DNA of 46,723 nt from Sphingobacterium sp. UT-1RO-CII-1 (GCF_026711005.1 NZ_JAPPVJ010000011.1:72774-119496), one strand, 5' to 3'; shown: positions 1-10,198, numbered from the stretch's first letter. Notes: a model not told the origin generated them from the sequence alone. Numbers and translations: made by a program.

Positions 1-117
1 AATGTGTTTTTATATTTAAACGCGCTTTGCTTATCACCCAGCGCAACATTACTTCCTCTTTTATTGGAGCACAAAGATATTATTTGTTTCTTTGTAATCC
101 AAATAGAAACAAGAAAA

Positions 118-996
118 ATGTCACATAAAGCAGGATTCGTCAGCATCATCGGCAAGCCTAACGCCGGAAAATCTACCCTAATGAACTCATTAGTAGGTGA
201 AAAAATGTCAATTATCACACCAAAGGCACAAACCACGCGTCACAGGATAATTGGCATTGTAAACGACGAGAACCATCAAATTGTATTTTCTGATACACCT
301 GGCGTCATAAAACCGAATTATTCTTTACAAGAGTCAATGATGAATTTTGTACAAGGATCGTTAATTGACGCTGATATAATTCTATTTATGACCGACATTC
401 ATGAAAAGTATGACGAAAATGACGTTTTAGAAAAACTACGGAAAACTGCTTCACCTGTCGCTGTTTTAATTAATAAAATTGATAAATCTTCTGAAGAAGA
501 GGTGAAAGCTAAAATAGAGTTTTGGCAAGAGAAGTTAAATCCAGATGCTATTTTTGCTATATCAGCACTCCTCAACCATGGTGTATCCGGTATTATGGAA
601 TATATCAAAGATAAATTACCTATACATGCACCATATTATGAAAAAGACGAGCTAACCGATAGAAATATGCGCTTTTTCATTTCAGAAATGATACGCGAGA
701 AGATATTCAAGCTATACGACAAAGAAATACCCTACAGTACCGAAGTCGTGGTAACGAGCTATAAAGAAGAGGATAAAATCACTCGTATAGCTGCAGAAAT
801 AATCGTCGAAAGAGATTCGCAGAAAAATATTATTATAGGCAAAGCAGGAGCAATGATCAAAAAAGTGGGAACATACGCCCGCCAGGATATGGAAGAGTTT
901 ATTGACGGAAAAGTGTTTTTAGAACTCTTCGTTAAGGTAATTCCAGATTGGCGCAGTAAGAAAAATTATTTAAAAAAATTCGGCTACGACGATTGA
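118..996 (+). CDS. era: GTPase Era
   Basis: Era is an essential GTPase that binds 16S rRNA and helps mature the 30S subunit. The 292-residue product has the G1 loop GKPNAGKS at residues 12-19, the G3 motif DTPG, the G4 motif NKID and a C-terminal KH domain with the GxxG loop IIGKAGAM. The length fits the family (about 300). An in-frame reading extends to position 4, but its first 38 residues are low-complexity and lack Era similarity. The ATG at 118, giving MSHKAGFVSIIGKPN, is the family start. The last 13 bases overlap the 3' end of the convergent uvrC, and no terminator lies between them. Confidence 0.97.
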   Translation: MSHKAGFVSIIGKPNAGKSTLMNSLVGEKMSIITPKAQTTRHRIIGIVNDENHQIVFSDTPGVIKPNYSLQESMMNFVQGSLIDADIILFMTDIHEKYDENDVLEKLRKTASPVAVLINKIDKSSEEEVKAKIEFWQEKLNPDAIFAISALLNHGVSGIMEYIKDKLPIHAPYYEKDELTDRNMRFFISEMIREKIFKLYDKEIPYSTEVVVTSYKEEDKITRIAAEIIVERDSQKNIIIGKAGAMIKKVGTYARQDMEEFIDGKVFLELFVKVIPDWRSKKNYLKKFGYDD

Positions 997-2792
997 TCAT
1001 TAAAATAGGCCCGGAGTGCATGAACTTGTTTTTTGTTCAGCACTTCGCTCAACTCATCATCCGTAGCTCCTTTAACTCTTTTTGTTGACTTAAACTTTTT
1101 CAGCAATTTCTCTACAGAGACTTTTCCTATTCCAGGAATATTGTCCAACTCGGACACAAATGTTTTCTTACTTCGTTGATTTCGGTGAAAAGTAATACCA
1201 AAACGATGGGCTTCATCACGAAGATGTTGTATTACTCGCAAAGTTTCTGATCTCTTATCTAAATATAAAGGATACTGATCACCAGGAAAATATAGTTCTT
1301 CTAGGCGCTCTGCAATCCCTATAACCGTCATCTTTTTTTCTATCCCTAATAATCTTAAGCTTTTCAAAGCAGCACTCAACTGCCCCTTTCCTCCATCAAT
1401 CACTACGAGCTGAGGTAACTCTGCCCCTTCCTCCAATTGTCTTTTATAGCGCCTATAAACAGCCTCTTCCATAGTCGCGTAATCATTCGGCCCATCTACT
1501 GTCTTCACATTAAAATGTCTATAATCTTTCTTTGAAGGTTTTGCATCTTTAAACACAACAATTGCAGAGACAGGGAAGCTTCCTTGAATATTTGAGTTAT
1601 CAAAACATTCTATATGTTGTGGCAAAACATTCATTCTCAAATCTTTTTTCATCTGAGTCAAGATACGCTCCACCTTCACATCCGGATTTAGGCGCTCATA
1701 ATGTAGCATACGCTCTTTCTTAAAGTAAGCAACATTTTTCATAGAGAGATCCAACAAACTCTTTTTATCTCCGGCTTTTGGCACTGTAAACTTCAAAGCA
1801 CTATCTGTTTCGATCGGGATATCAAATGGTACAATAATCTCTCGGGAGGTACTCCTGAACCGGCCTCGTATTTCTGGAATTGCTAAACTCAAGAGCTCCT
1901 CTTCCGTCTCGTCCAAACGTTTTCTTAACTCAATAGTTTGCGTTTGAATCACGACACCATGAGCTACTTTTAAATAGTTAACGAAAGCATAATTATCATC
2001 TGATGCGATGCTAAATACATCGATATTCGTAATGGAGGAGCTAACAACAGTGGATTTACTTTGATAATTGGATAATTTATCTAATTTAACTTTTAAGCGA
2101 TGAGCAAGCTCATAATTCATTGCCTCGGCGGCGGCTTTCATTTGACTTTTCAAACGATTAGTAACAATTGCTATCTTTCCGTTCAAAATATCTTTAATAT
2201 CCGAAAGGTTCTGTTCATAATCCTCTTCGGTCTGATAACCTTCGCAGGGTCCTTTACAATTTCCGATTTGATATTCTAAGCAAACCTTATATTTTCCCTT
2301 TGCAATATTAGCTTCTGATAGATTGAGATTACAAGTCCGCAAGGGGAAAAGTTCTCTAATCATACTTAAAATAATATGCATCATACCCACAGATGCGTAT
2401 GGGCCATAATACTTTGAGCCATCTTTCACATAGTTTCTCGTCCAGAAAACACGCGGAAAATTTTCATTTTTAATAACAATCCATGGATATGTTTTATCAT
2501 CTTTAAGTAATACGTTATAGCGGGGCTTATGCTTTTTAATCAAATTATTCTCAAGCAGCCAAGCGTCTATTTCTGTATCTACAATTGTAAAACTAAGTCT
2601 TGCAATTTTACGTACAAGCACTCTTGTCTTTGCATTCAATTGAGTTTCATTAACAAAGTAAGACCCGACCCTATTTCTCAGGTCTTTTGCTTTACCAATG
2701 TAAATCAGTTCATTATTTTTATCAAAATACTGGTAAACTCCGGGTTTATGTGGAACCTTCCTAAGCTCTTCTTTATAATCAAAAACATCCAT
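984..2792 (-). CDS. uvrC: UvrABC system protein C (excinuclease subunit)
   Basis: UvrC makes both incisions in nucleotide excision repair after UvrA/UvrB locate the lesion. An N-terminal GIY-YIG nuclease domain starts at about residue 14 (PGVYQYFD, then IYIGKAKDLRNR). A Cys cluster (CLEYQIGNCKGPC), a UVR helix pair near residues 195-235, the RNase H-like 3' nuclease with the FDNSNIQG motif, and a C-terminal helix-hairpin-helix (IPGIGKVSVEKLL) follow. I chose the ATG at 2792 (MDVFDYKEELRK, 602 residues) over a TTG two codons upstream. uvrB lies elsewhere in the window at 18740-20779, so the two are not in one operon. The gene is preceded by the terminator of the upstream operon. Confidence 0.97.
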   Translation of the reverse strand: MDVFDYKEELRKVPHKPGVYQYFDKNNELIYIGKAKDLRNRVGSYFVNETQLNAKTRVLVRKIARLSFTIVDTEIDAWLLENNLIKKHKPRYNVLLKDDKTYPWIVIKNENFPRVFWTRNYVKDGSKYYGPYASVGMMHIILSMIRELFPLRTCNLNLSEANIAKGKYKVCLEYQIGNCKGPCEGYQTEEDYEQNLSDIKDILNGKIAIVTNRLKSQMKAAAEAMNYELAHRLKVKLDKLSNYQSKSTVVSSSITNIDVFSIASDDNYAFVNYLKVAHGVVIQTQTIELRKRLDETEEELLSLAIPEIRGRFRSTSREIIVPFDIPIETDSALKFTVPKAGDKKSLLDLSMKNVAYFKKERMLHYERLNPDVKVERILTQMKKDLRMNVLPQHIECFDNSNIQGSFPVSAIVVFKDAKPSKKDYRHFNVKTVDGPNDYATMEEAVYRRYKRQLEEGAELPQLVVIDGGKGQLSAALKSLRLLGIEKKMTVIGIAERLEELYFPGDQYPLYLDKRSETLRVIQHLRDEAHRFGITFHRNQRSKKTFVSELDNIPGIGKVSVEKLLKKFKSTKRVKGATDDELSEVLNKKQVHALRAYFNDQSS

Positions 2793-2815
2793 CTGCAATC
2801 ACATCAAATACAAAA

Positions 2816-2851
2816 GAGCAAAAAACGAATCTTATAAAACGTCTTTTGCTC
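2816..2851 (-). terminator. Intrinsic terminator of the sprE/PBP1A operon
   Basis: On the minus strand a 12-bp stem (GAGCAAAAGACG pairing with CGTTTTTTGCTC, one G-U) is followed by TTTTG. It lies 26 bases after the PBP1A stop codon and before uvrC. Confidence 0.75.
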
Positions 2852-2877
2852 CCTTTCGAAACAACATTTAGGGACTT

Positions 2878-5127
2878 TTAAAAGCCCAACCTGTTATCAT
2901 TTAACTCTTCATTTTCTATTGGCGCCCCCATAAAAGGAACAAATTGATTACAATCTAATTCAAACCTAGTAATCCCCCCCTCAGGCATTTCAAATTTTGC
3001 ATCTCCATAGTGCAACTTCTTATCTGCATAAACCTTCTTCATATACAGCCCAAAGATTGGCAAAGCTGCTTGAGCCCCTTGCCCCGACGCCATACTATAA
3101 AAACGTATTCCTCTATCTTCAGCTCCGGTCCATACTCCTGTCACCAGCTCAGGTGTTACACCTATAAACCAAGCATCAGAGTTATCATTCGTTGTTCCTG
3201 TCTTTCCTCCTATAGGCTGCGTAAGCCCTCCATACTCTGCCCGACGCAAGCGTGACCCCGTCCCTCCATCAACCACACCGCGCAGCATATCAACCATTGC
3301 ATAAGCAGTTTCACTATTCAATGCTTTTACCACATGTGGAGCTTTTTCATAGATAGGGGTTCCATTTTTATCCTCTATACGCAAAATCATTATTGGCTCG
3401 ATCCACGTTCCATGATTTACAAAAGCAGAGTAAGCTCCCACCATATCATATACAGAAGCCTCATAAGCTCCAAGTGCAATCGAAGGATATGGCGGCACTT
3501 CAGAAGTAATACCCATTTTCTTTGTCAACGTTGCAACATTCGCAGCCCCAACTTCATTAATCAAATAAGCTGAAGCAAAGTTTTGGGATAATTTTAAAGC
3601 ATTTTTTAAAGTAATTGGGTCACCGCCATTGGCCGTTCCTCTCGGAGTCCACTTACCATAGGTCTGTAAATGATTAGGGACCGACACGCAAGGCGAGTAG
3701 CCATTATCAATAGCATAAGCATATGTAAAAGGTTTAGCTGTTGATCCTACTTGTCGTTCAGCTAATTTCACATGGTCAAATTTAAAATGCTCAAAGCTAA
3801 TTCCCCCCACCCAGGCTTTAATATGTCCGGTTTTAGGTTCCATAGACATTACTGCATTTTGCAAAAAGAGCTTATTATACCTGATCGAATCCATAGGAGT
3901 CATCATAGTATCTATATTTCCTTTATAAGTAAACAAAGTCATAGGCACCTTCTTATCAAACTCCGCTCTTATTTGCTCCTCGGTCATATCCTCTTCTTTC
4001 AGCATCCGATATCGATCTGACCTGCGCATACCAGTAATCAACAACTTTGCATTATCTCCTTTAAAAGGATCTGCAGTTTTATATTGTCGGTCAAAGTCTC
4101 GTTGCAATTTAGCCATCCATTCTTTTTGCGCTTCTTCAGCATATTGCTGCATTGCGTAATTAATCGGCGTATAAACCTTCAAACCATCCCTATCCAAATC
4201 ATAAGCCGACCCATCTGCCTTTGTAATAGACAATCTTTTAAATTCCTTTTTTATTTCCTCTTTCAATACTGCCCTAAAGTAAGGTGCTAAGCCTTCTCCA
4301 TAATTGGAAATTCTCAGGCGTAAATTGATCGGGCTTTCTTTAGCTTTCGCATATTCGCTTTGTGTCAGGAAATTTTGTTTTTCCATATTCATCAAAACGG
4401 TATTCCTTCTTACAATTGCTCTTTCCGGAGCTTTTACAGGCGAATAAAGAGAAGTTCCTTTTAACATACCCACAAGCATAGCAGCCTCTTCGGCATTCAG
4501 TTCAGCAGGTGTAGAATTAAAATACGTACGAGCTGCAGACTTTATTCCATAGGTATTATAAGCTCCAAAGTCTACGGTATTAAAATACATTGTAATAATT
4601 TCCTCTTTGGTATAATTACGTTCCAATCTAACAGCAGTTACCCATTCCTGAAATTTCTGCATAATACGTTTAGCTGTATTACGCTCTCTTCGTTCAGAAA
4701 ATAAGTTTAAAGCCAATTGTTGGGTAATAGTACTTCCCCCCTGCTTATTACCTGTTAAAGTATGAAAAACCGTTGTTAACGTCCTAGAATAATCTATCCC
4801 CGAATGTGAATAAAAACGTTTATCCTCGGTGGCTATGAGTGCATTCACCAAATGAGGAGACAGCTCACTATATTTCACATTCGATCTATTATGTCTATAA
4901 TAAGTTCCGAGTACTTTTAAATCATCGCTCAGGATCTCGGAAGCCAAATTACTCTTCGGGTTTTCCAATTCTTGGAATGAAGGTAATTTCCCAAACATGC
5001 CAACTCTGACACTCAAAATAAAAATACAAGCTATAACTACAACACTAAAAAATAAAAGCCAAAAATTCCGTGTATAACGCTTAATATCTTCTTGTGTTAA
5101 TAATGTTTTTTTTGATTCTCTCTTCAT
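2878..5127 (-). CDS. Class A penicillin-binding protein 1A (transglycosylase/transpeptidase)
   Basis: This bifunctional peptidoglycan synthase polymerises lipid II and cross-links stem peptides. It has a short cytoplasmic tail and one membrane helix (about residues 22-42). The GT51 transglycosylase domain carries catalytic Glu101 in ATEDKRFYSHSG and the motif GGSTITQQLALNLF at 130-143. The transpeptidase domain has the nucleophile motif S462-T-A-K465, S514-Q-N516 and K642-T-G. All catalytic motifs are intact, and 749 residues fits Bacteroidota PBP1A. It starts 17 bases after the stop of the upstream sprE/porW-like gene, so both are probably co-transcribed from upstream of 8276. The product belongs to the ponA/mrcA family; I give no symbol because several paralogues are usual. 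Confidence 0.93.
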   Translation of the reverse strand: MKRESKKTLLTQEDIKRYTRNFWLLFFSVVVIACIFILSVRVGMFGKLPSFQELENPKSNLASEILSDDLKVLGTYYRHNRSNVKYSELSPHLVNALIATEDKRFYSHSGIDYSRTLTTVFHTLTGNKQGGSTITQQLALNLFSERRERNTAKRIMQKFQEWVTAVRLERNYTKEEIITMYFNTVDFGAYNTYGIKSAARTYFNSTPAELNAEEAAMLVGMLKGTSLYSPVKAPERAIVRRNTVLMNMEKQNFLTQSEYAKAKESPINLRLRISNYGEGLAPYFRAVLKEEIKKEFKRLSITKADGSAYDLDRDGLKVYTPINYAMQQYAEEAQKEWMAKLQRDFDRQYKTADPFKGDNAKLLITGMRRSDRYRMLKEEDMTEEQIRAEFDKKVPMTLFTYKGNIDTMMTPMDSIRYNKLFLQNAVMSMEPKTGHIKAWVGGISFEHFKFDHVKLAERQVGSTAKPFTYAYAIDNGYSPCVSVPNHLQTYGKWTPRGTANGGDPITLKNALKLSQNFASAYLINEVGAANVATLTKKMGITSEVPPYPSIALGAYEASVYDMVGAYSAFVNHGTWIEPIMILRIEDKNGTPIYEKAPHVVKALNSETAYAMVDMLRGVVDGGTGSRLRRAEYGGLTQPIGGKTGTTNDNSDAWFIGVTPELVTGVWTGAEDRGIRFYSMASGQGAQAALPIFGLYMKKVYADKKLHYGDAKFEMPEGGITRFELDCNQFVPFMGAPIENEELNDNRLGF

Positions 5128-5144
5128 CGTACTTAAAATACAAT

Positions 5145-8100
5145 TTATTGCTCTATATAAATTTGATGGTAATCGCTTATCTGTATTCCATCTTTCAATG
5201 TACCTAATAACTCTTTCGTTATAACAAAAGAATTATAATCAGATTCCGGGACTTTCATTATCTCAGGCAACAAAGGTAATATTCTTGATTCATATGTCTT
5301 CACTTCTTCAAAAGTTTCAAATGGCCCGACAAACAACAATTGATTTTCAGCATTAATCAATTGTAATTGGTGACTGATATTTGCACGCTGGTATCTTGAA
5401 CGGTTAAACTGCCCAATACCGTAGCGACTAGGGGCTAAATTCACTCTGGGATCTTTTATATTAATAGTGAAAAAATAAGTTGCCGTATCTGGGAACAACT
5501 TCTTATCCCGATATTCATTAGGACCGTAATTAATAGACAGATCTGCCCCTCCTATCGCCTTTGTATCTAATTTAACAACCGTATTCCCCAAACCACTTTT
5601 TTTACTATCAGCTACCTTGATCCCCATTCCATCCAGTGTTGCAACCTTTCTTTCTTCCTCCTCCTCTATCGTTAAATTTGCGATTACATTCCCTCCTTCC
5701 CTCCTTTTTAATTCAGCCTGACCACTTCGCAAATCTAGGTTTGCTTTTACTTGTAGCTTGGAGTCAAGTTCACCTGCTAAGAGCAACTCGACTTTTTCAC
5801 TCTCTTTCTCTACTTGAAGGGGGTCTTCTACTTTCAGCTCTTCTTCTTTCTTCGGCTGAACTAAAGCAACTCCTGTTCTATAATCTCCATAAATATTTAA
5901 CGCTGGCCAAGGCGTCATGTCCGGCTCATCAACAAAAGCTACACGGCTTTTATCAATGTCCTGCAAGGCATTGACCCGGTTAACAAAAAGATTAGGGTTA
6001 GATTCTATGAAGGTTAAGTTTTCCAGCGCTAAAGGAACTACTAAGCTATCTGCAGGGTAATTATCAACCAACGTCTCTAACGCACTGGTAAAATCCGCCA
6101 CACGTCCTACACGACCTATAGCTAATGCTTTTAAATACTCAATCTGAGCCAACATGGTCGAAGCTTCAAAACCTCCCTGCAATTCTTCATTGGCTTGTTT
6201 TATCACTTCAACGTAATCTCCTTTTGCATATAGTGTGAACAAGCGTTCAAACGCACGATCTAAAACTTTTTTATCTCTATTTACCTTATCCATATAATAA
6301 GGATCTTTTGCAACTTTAGCATGCAATGTGTTTGGAAAAAGTTCAATCAACTTGTTTTTATATACTGTACTTTTTGCAATATCCACCTCATCATACATTC
6401 TATAAAGAGAATAATACACCTCTGCACTTGCCGTTGTATTCGGAAAACGTTCTAAAAATGCTTCATAAGCAATAATAGCATCTCTATTATCCCGTGTATA
6501 ATCTCTATAAATATTTCCTATAACAATCATATTGTCATGTACTATTCCCAATCGTCTATCATATTCCGACTGACTATCTGGAATAGAATCCAAATACCTG
6601 CGTTTGGCTAAGTAAAGAAACTCACCTGTATCTAACGAATCAGTACTCGCTATCACTTGCGACTCTTTTCTAATAGCTGTATCTATTGATAAACTGGCTG
6701 TATTATCCGCAGAAAAACGCCAATCATCTTTTAGTTGCCTGGTACCCCATCTGCGTTTAAATTCTGACGCTCCTAATAATAAAGCATCTGTATTATTAAA
6801 ATAGAACCTATTATCAGTAAAGGTGCTTGCTGCTGACTGAGGTTCTGTTGCGACAAATGTATTGTTAAAAACCTGCTGACGCTCTTGCACGTTATTTTTT
6901 CTCTTTTCACTATTTTTCGTCAACAAACGCTGTCTCTCCGTTTCAGCCTGCTTAACAAATAACTGCTTAGCTGCATATTTAGACACTTCTTCCATACGAC
7001 CTTCGTCGTCAAGCTTCCCCAAAGAAATTAAAGTATCTTGCCACAGATTGACTTCATACAGCTTGGTAAGCTCTCCCATATAAGCAAGCTTCCTCCTCAC
7101 TTTGTTAACATCTGTATAATCGTTTGGCAAAACACTAGCAGTACTGTCATAATATAACTGTGCTGCATGATATCTTCCTTTCTCAAAATGATAATCGGCT
7201 AATGTCAAATAGGTTTCTGTAGTTTGATACAAACTTGCATCCGCATTTTGAAGAGAGAGATTAAAATATTTAAAAGCATTTTCTTCATCCCCTTCCACAA
7301 GGTAAACCTTCCCTACCTCGTACAAAATTTGATCTTTATACCCCTCATGTTTTCCTTGTCTTAACATAGATAAAAATGGTTTAACACGAGAATTCAAGTC
7401 GTCGCCCGATAGTTTTCCCTCTAAAAAAGCAGCTTGAAGCGCAGCTTCAAAAGACATATCAAAAGGAGCATTGCTACGTGACATCTTTTCAAACATTTGT
7501 CTTGCCTTTTCATTTTCCTCTTTTTCCTGATATAACTGCGCTAACAAAAAGCGCCAACGTTCTTTATCATATCTGTCCTTATTAGATTCCAACGCATACT
7601 CCAAAAACGGGACTGCCTCTTCCGGCCTACCAAGCCTTAAAAGAACATTTGCCTTTGCAGCATTCACAAAAGTCCGTACTTTCTTATTATCATCAACGAA
7701 CATAAATGCAGAATCCACAGCTTTTTCTGCCTGTTCTGTCTTATTAATCTGCAATAAGGCTCTCGATTTCCAAGCGTAAGCTAAAGGTCTATATTTAACC
7801 GCGAATTCCTTATCCTTAATAAGCTTATCAAAAAACTCAACAGCCGTATAATAAGACCCTTTTAAATAATAAGCTTTACCAATGATAAAATACGCTTCAC
7901 CAACATACTTGCTTTCTTGCTTCGTATTAACAATCTTATAAGCCTTCTGAACCAATGAATCCATTGCTTTATGAGGATCCCCATTCACGGTAGGCTCATC
8001 AAAAACGCTTAACCGTACCTGATAATTTTTACCTGTGCCATCATAAATAGATTTACGTTCCTGCTCTAACATATTATTCGCATTATATAAAATGTTATAC

Positions 8101-8276
8101 TTTGATGTTAGATTTTGAAAAAAATCAGTCTTCAAGCTATCATCTATACTACTTTGCTTGGACGCTAATTTTCTTTTAGAACTCTTGCATCCCGACATTG
8201 TAAAAAACAGAAGCAATACAGCTTGAACAAAGAGCAAAAACCGCACCCAAACTCTCTTATCAGAATTGATCACCAT
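5145..8276 (-). CDS. sprE: SprE/PorW-like TPR lipoprotein (type IX secretion, gliding)
   Basis: This 1043-residue lipoprotein has a signal peptide with lipobox MSGC (Cys30) and a long run of TPR-like helical repeats (about residues 120-400 and again 580-760). A low-complexity charged segment and a C-terminal region follow. The early segment FFQNLTSKYNILYNANNMLE and the overall layout resemble SprE of Flavobacterium and PorW of Porphyromonas, periplasmic lipoproteins needed for type IX secretion. I judged this from memory of the family, without an alignment. The gldJ gene 2.2 kb away supports a working type IX system. It heads an operon with PBP1A. If the family call is wrong, it is still an exported TPR lipoprotein. 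Start is ATG (MVINSDKRV). Confidence 0.72.
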   Translation of the reverse strand: MVINSDKRVWVRFLLFVQAVLLLFFTMSGCKSSKRKLASKQSSIDDSLKTDFFQNLTSKYNILYNANNMLEQERKSIYDGTGKNYQVRLSVFDEPTVNGDPHKAMDSLVQKAYKIVNTKQESKYVGEAYFIIGKAYYLKGSYYTAVEFFDKLIKDKEFAVKYRPLAYAWKSRALLQINKTEQAEKAVDSAFMFVDDNKKVRTFVNAAKANVLLRLGRPEEAVPFLEYALESNKDRYDKERWRFLLAQLYQEKEENEKARQMFEKMSRSNAPFDMSFEAALQAAFLEGKLSGDDLNSRVKPFLSMLRQGKHEGYKDQILYEVGKVYLVEGDEENAFKYFNLSLQNADASLYQTTETYLTLADYHFEKGRYHAAQLYYDSTASVLPNDYTDVNKVRRKLAYMGELTKLYEVNLWQDTLISLGKLDDEGRMEEVSKYAAKQLFVKQAETERQRLLTKNSEKRKNNVQERQQVFNNTFVATEPQSAASTFTDNRFYFNNTDALLLGASEFKRRWGTRQLKDDWRFSADNTASLSIDTAIRKESQVIASTDSLDTGEFLYLAKRRYLDSIPDSQSEYDRRLGIVHDNMIVIGNIYRDYTRDNRDAIIAYEAFLERFPNTTASAEVYYSLYRMYDEVDIAKSTVYKNKLIELFPNTLHAKVAKDPYYMDKVNRDKKVLDRAFERLFTLYAKGDYVEVIKQANEELQGGFEASTMLAQIEYLKALAIGRVGRVADFTSALETLVDNYPADSLVVPLALENLTFIESNPNLFVNRVNALQDIDKSRVAFVDEPDMTPWPALNIYGDYRTGVALVQPKKEEELKVEDPLQVEKESEKVELLLAGELDSKLQVKANLDLRSGQAELKRREGGNVIANLTIEEEEERKVATLDGMGIKVADSKKSGLGNTVVKLDTKAIGGADLSINYGPNEYRDKKLFPDTATYFFTINIKDPRVNLAPSRYGIGQFNRSRYQRANISHQLQLINAENQLLFVGPFETFEEVKTYESRILPLLPEIMKVPESDYNSFVITKELLGTLKDGIQISDYHQIYIEQ

Positions 8277-8330
8277 GTAAAATAATTACTTAATACTTAT
8301 TGCTAATAATATTTCAATCCAATTAAAGCA

Positions 8331-8338
8331 CAAAAATA
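8331..8338 (-). promoter_or_regulatory. Candidate -7 box for the sprE/PBP1A operon
   Basis: The minus strand reads TATTTTTG, an exact match to the Bacteroidota -7 consensus TAnnTTTG, 54 bases upstream of the sprE start. No clear -33 TTTG was found at the usual distance. The region is AT-rich, so a chance match is possible. Confidence 0.35.
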
Positions 8339-8443
8339 CCATAATTCCAACAATTACAGGGGCGCAATGCTTTAAAAAACGTGAATTATCCACAAAGTAG
8401 TCAAACAGTTACAAAAAAAAGATTTATTATATAATCAAAACCT

Positions 8444-8451
8444 TATTTTTG
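8444..8451 (+). promoter_or_regulatory. Candidate -7 box for the MFS exporter gene
   Basis: TATTTTTG matches TAnnTTTG exactly, 63 bases before the ATG at 8515, in the divergent region shared with sprE. No good -33 box is seen. Confidence 0.4.
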
Positions 8452-8514
8452 ACGTACTTAGTCCGGAACAAATCACAAAGTTAAATTAGCATTTCAGGAG
8501 AAATCAGCACCTCT

Positions 8515-9735
8515 ATGTTTAAAACAAATAATTCTGCTTTATTTTTCATTTTCCTAACTGTCGTCATTGACACCATAGGATTAGGTATTATCATACCCGT
8601 AATCCCTGGACTAATACGAGAACTTATAGATGGTGATTTAAGCGAGGCGTCTCGTTACGGGGGATGGCTTATGTTTTCTTATGCCTTTACACAGTTTATA
8701 TTTGCTTCTGTCCTAGGAAATTTAAGTGATAGATTTGGAAGACGCCCTGTTCTTTTAATTTCCCTTTTAGGCTTTTGTATTAACTATACATTAATGGGAT
8801 TTGCGACCTCCATACTTTGGCTTTTTATTGGTCGATTAGTTGCAGGAATCACAGGGGCTAGCCACACAGTAGCAGCGGCTTATATAGCCGACGTTAGTAC
8901 GCCCGATAGAAAAGCACAAAACTTCGGATTACTGGGAGCGGCATTCGGACTAGGTTTTATTATAGGTCCAGTTATCGGGGGTATACTCGGGCAATACGGA
9001 ACGCGCATTCCATTCTTTGCTGCAGGAGCACTTAGTTTACTAAACTTACTATACGGCTATTTTGTAGTACCCGAATCATTAAAAGTAGAAGATCGAAGAG
9101 AATTCTCTTGGAAAAATGCGAATCCCATCGGAACATTTAATTACATCAAAAATTTCCCTCAAATTCACACATTAGCTATATGTATATTCCTCATAAACCT
9201 AGCTGCACATGCTATACAAAGCACCTGGTCATATTACACTATGGAAGCTTTTGATTGGGATGAACGTACTGTTGGCCTATCCCTTGGTTTCATAGGTGCT
9301 CTAGCTGCTATTGTTCAAGCAGGCTTAATACGCCTTATCATTCCCAAAATAGGCTTACCAAAAGCAGTATTAATAGGTTTGATTTTTTACAGCATTTCCA
9401 TGGTCGCTATGGGCATATCCATAAATACAACAACAATGTTTGCCTCTGGAGCTATCTATGCTTTAGGCGGTATTGCCGGCCCCGCAATACAAGGATTGAT
9501 ATCTAATCTTACTCCCAATAATGAACAGGGGCGTATACAAGGCGGAATTGCCTCCATTATCAGTCTAACAGCCATTATAGGTCCATTAATGATGACTAAT
9601 CTTTTCTATACTTTCACAAAAAAAGGAACCACCGTTTATTTTCCGGGAGCTCCCTTCATTATGGGCTCTATTCTTTCTTTAGTAGCCGCTATTATAGCAT
9701 TTCTTTATTTCAGAAAGCCTAAACTTTCTGAATAA
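8515..9735 (+). CDS. MFS transporter, TetA-like (TCR/Tet family) drug exporter
   Basis: This is a 406-residue protein with about 12 membrane helices. It carries the MFS loop 2-3 motif A (GNLSDRFGRRPVLL, about residues 75-88) and the antiporter motif C (GLGFIIGPVIGG, about 144-155) typical of proton/drug exporters. The start FFIFLTVVIDTIGLGIIIPVIPGLI is characteristic of the TetA-like subgroup. Known members export tetracyclines or other small molecules, but the substrate cannot be read from sequence and no tetR-type repressor is adjacent. It is a single gene whose end overlaps the convergent ispF by 17 bases. Confidence 0.88.
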   Translation: MFKTNNSALFFIFLTVVIDTIGLGIIIPVIPGLIRELIDGDLSEASRYGGWLMFSYAFTQFIFASVLGNLSDRFGRRPVLLISLLGFCINYTLMGFATSILWLFIGRLVAGITGASHTVAAAYIADVSTPDRKAQNFGLLGAAFGLGFIIGPVIGGILGQYGTRIPFFAAGALSLLNLLYGYFVVPESLKVEDRREFSWKNANPIGTFNYIKNFPQIHTLAICIFLINLAAHAIQSTWSYYTMEAFDWDERTVGLSLGFIGALAAIVQAGLIRLIIPKIGLPKAVLIGLIFYSISMVAMGISINTTTMFASGAIYALGGIAGPAIQGLISNLTPNNEQGRIQGGIASIISLTAIIGPLMMTNLFYTFTKKGTTVYFPGAPFIMGSILSLVAAIIAFLYFRKPKLSE

Positions 9736-10198
9736 GACATACAGCATAAGCCACTACCCCTTCTTCACGACCAATAAAACCCATTGTTTCATTGGTTGTA
9801 GCTTTAATAGAAACATCCTCTACAGAAATACCGGCCGCGCGCGCAATATTTTCTTTCATAGCAGGAATAAAAGGTTTAATTTTAGGAGCTTCTAAACATA
9901 GCATACCATCTATATTACCTAATTCAAAACCTTTTTCTTTAATCAACTCGACGCATTTTTCTAAAAGCAACAAACTACTTACCCCCTTCCATTGCGGGTC
10001 TGTATTTGGGAAATGATAACCGATATCCTCCAAATTTGCAGCGCCTAAAATAGCATCACATATTGCGTGCGCTAAAACGTCAGCATCAGAATGACCAAAT
10101 GCTCCCGAATGATGTTCTAAATCAACCCCACCAATTATGAATGGATATCCTTTCGCTACCTGATGAACGTCAAAACCAAAACCTACCTTAATCTTCAT
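9719..10198 (-). CDS. ispF: 2-C-methyl-D-erythritol 2,4-cyclodiphosphate synthase
   Basis: IspF cyclises CDP-methylerythritol 2-phosphate to MEcPP in the non-mevalonate isoprenoid pathway. The 159-residue product has the zinc ligands Asp10 and His12 (GFDVHQ) and His44. It also has the GHSDADVLAHAICDA motif (residues 35-48), the substrate loop DIGYHFPNTDP and the C-terminal Thr/Glu region ATTNETMGFIGREEG. The length is standard. It is a lone gene, convergent with the MFS exporter and overlapping it by 17 bases. Confidence 0.97.
   Translation of the reverse strand: MKIKVGFGFDVHQVAKGYPFIIGGVDLEHHSGAFGHSDADVLAHAICDAILGAANLEDIGYHFPNTDPQWKGVSSLLLLEKCVELIKEKGFELGNIDGMLCLEAPKIKPFIPAMKENIARAAGISVEDVSIKATTNETMGFIGREEGVVAYAVCLIQKV

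Noticed and set aside
4..117. 38-residue N-terminal extension of Era
   Set aside because: It is in frame but lacks family similarity. The ATG at 118 gives the canonical start and length.
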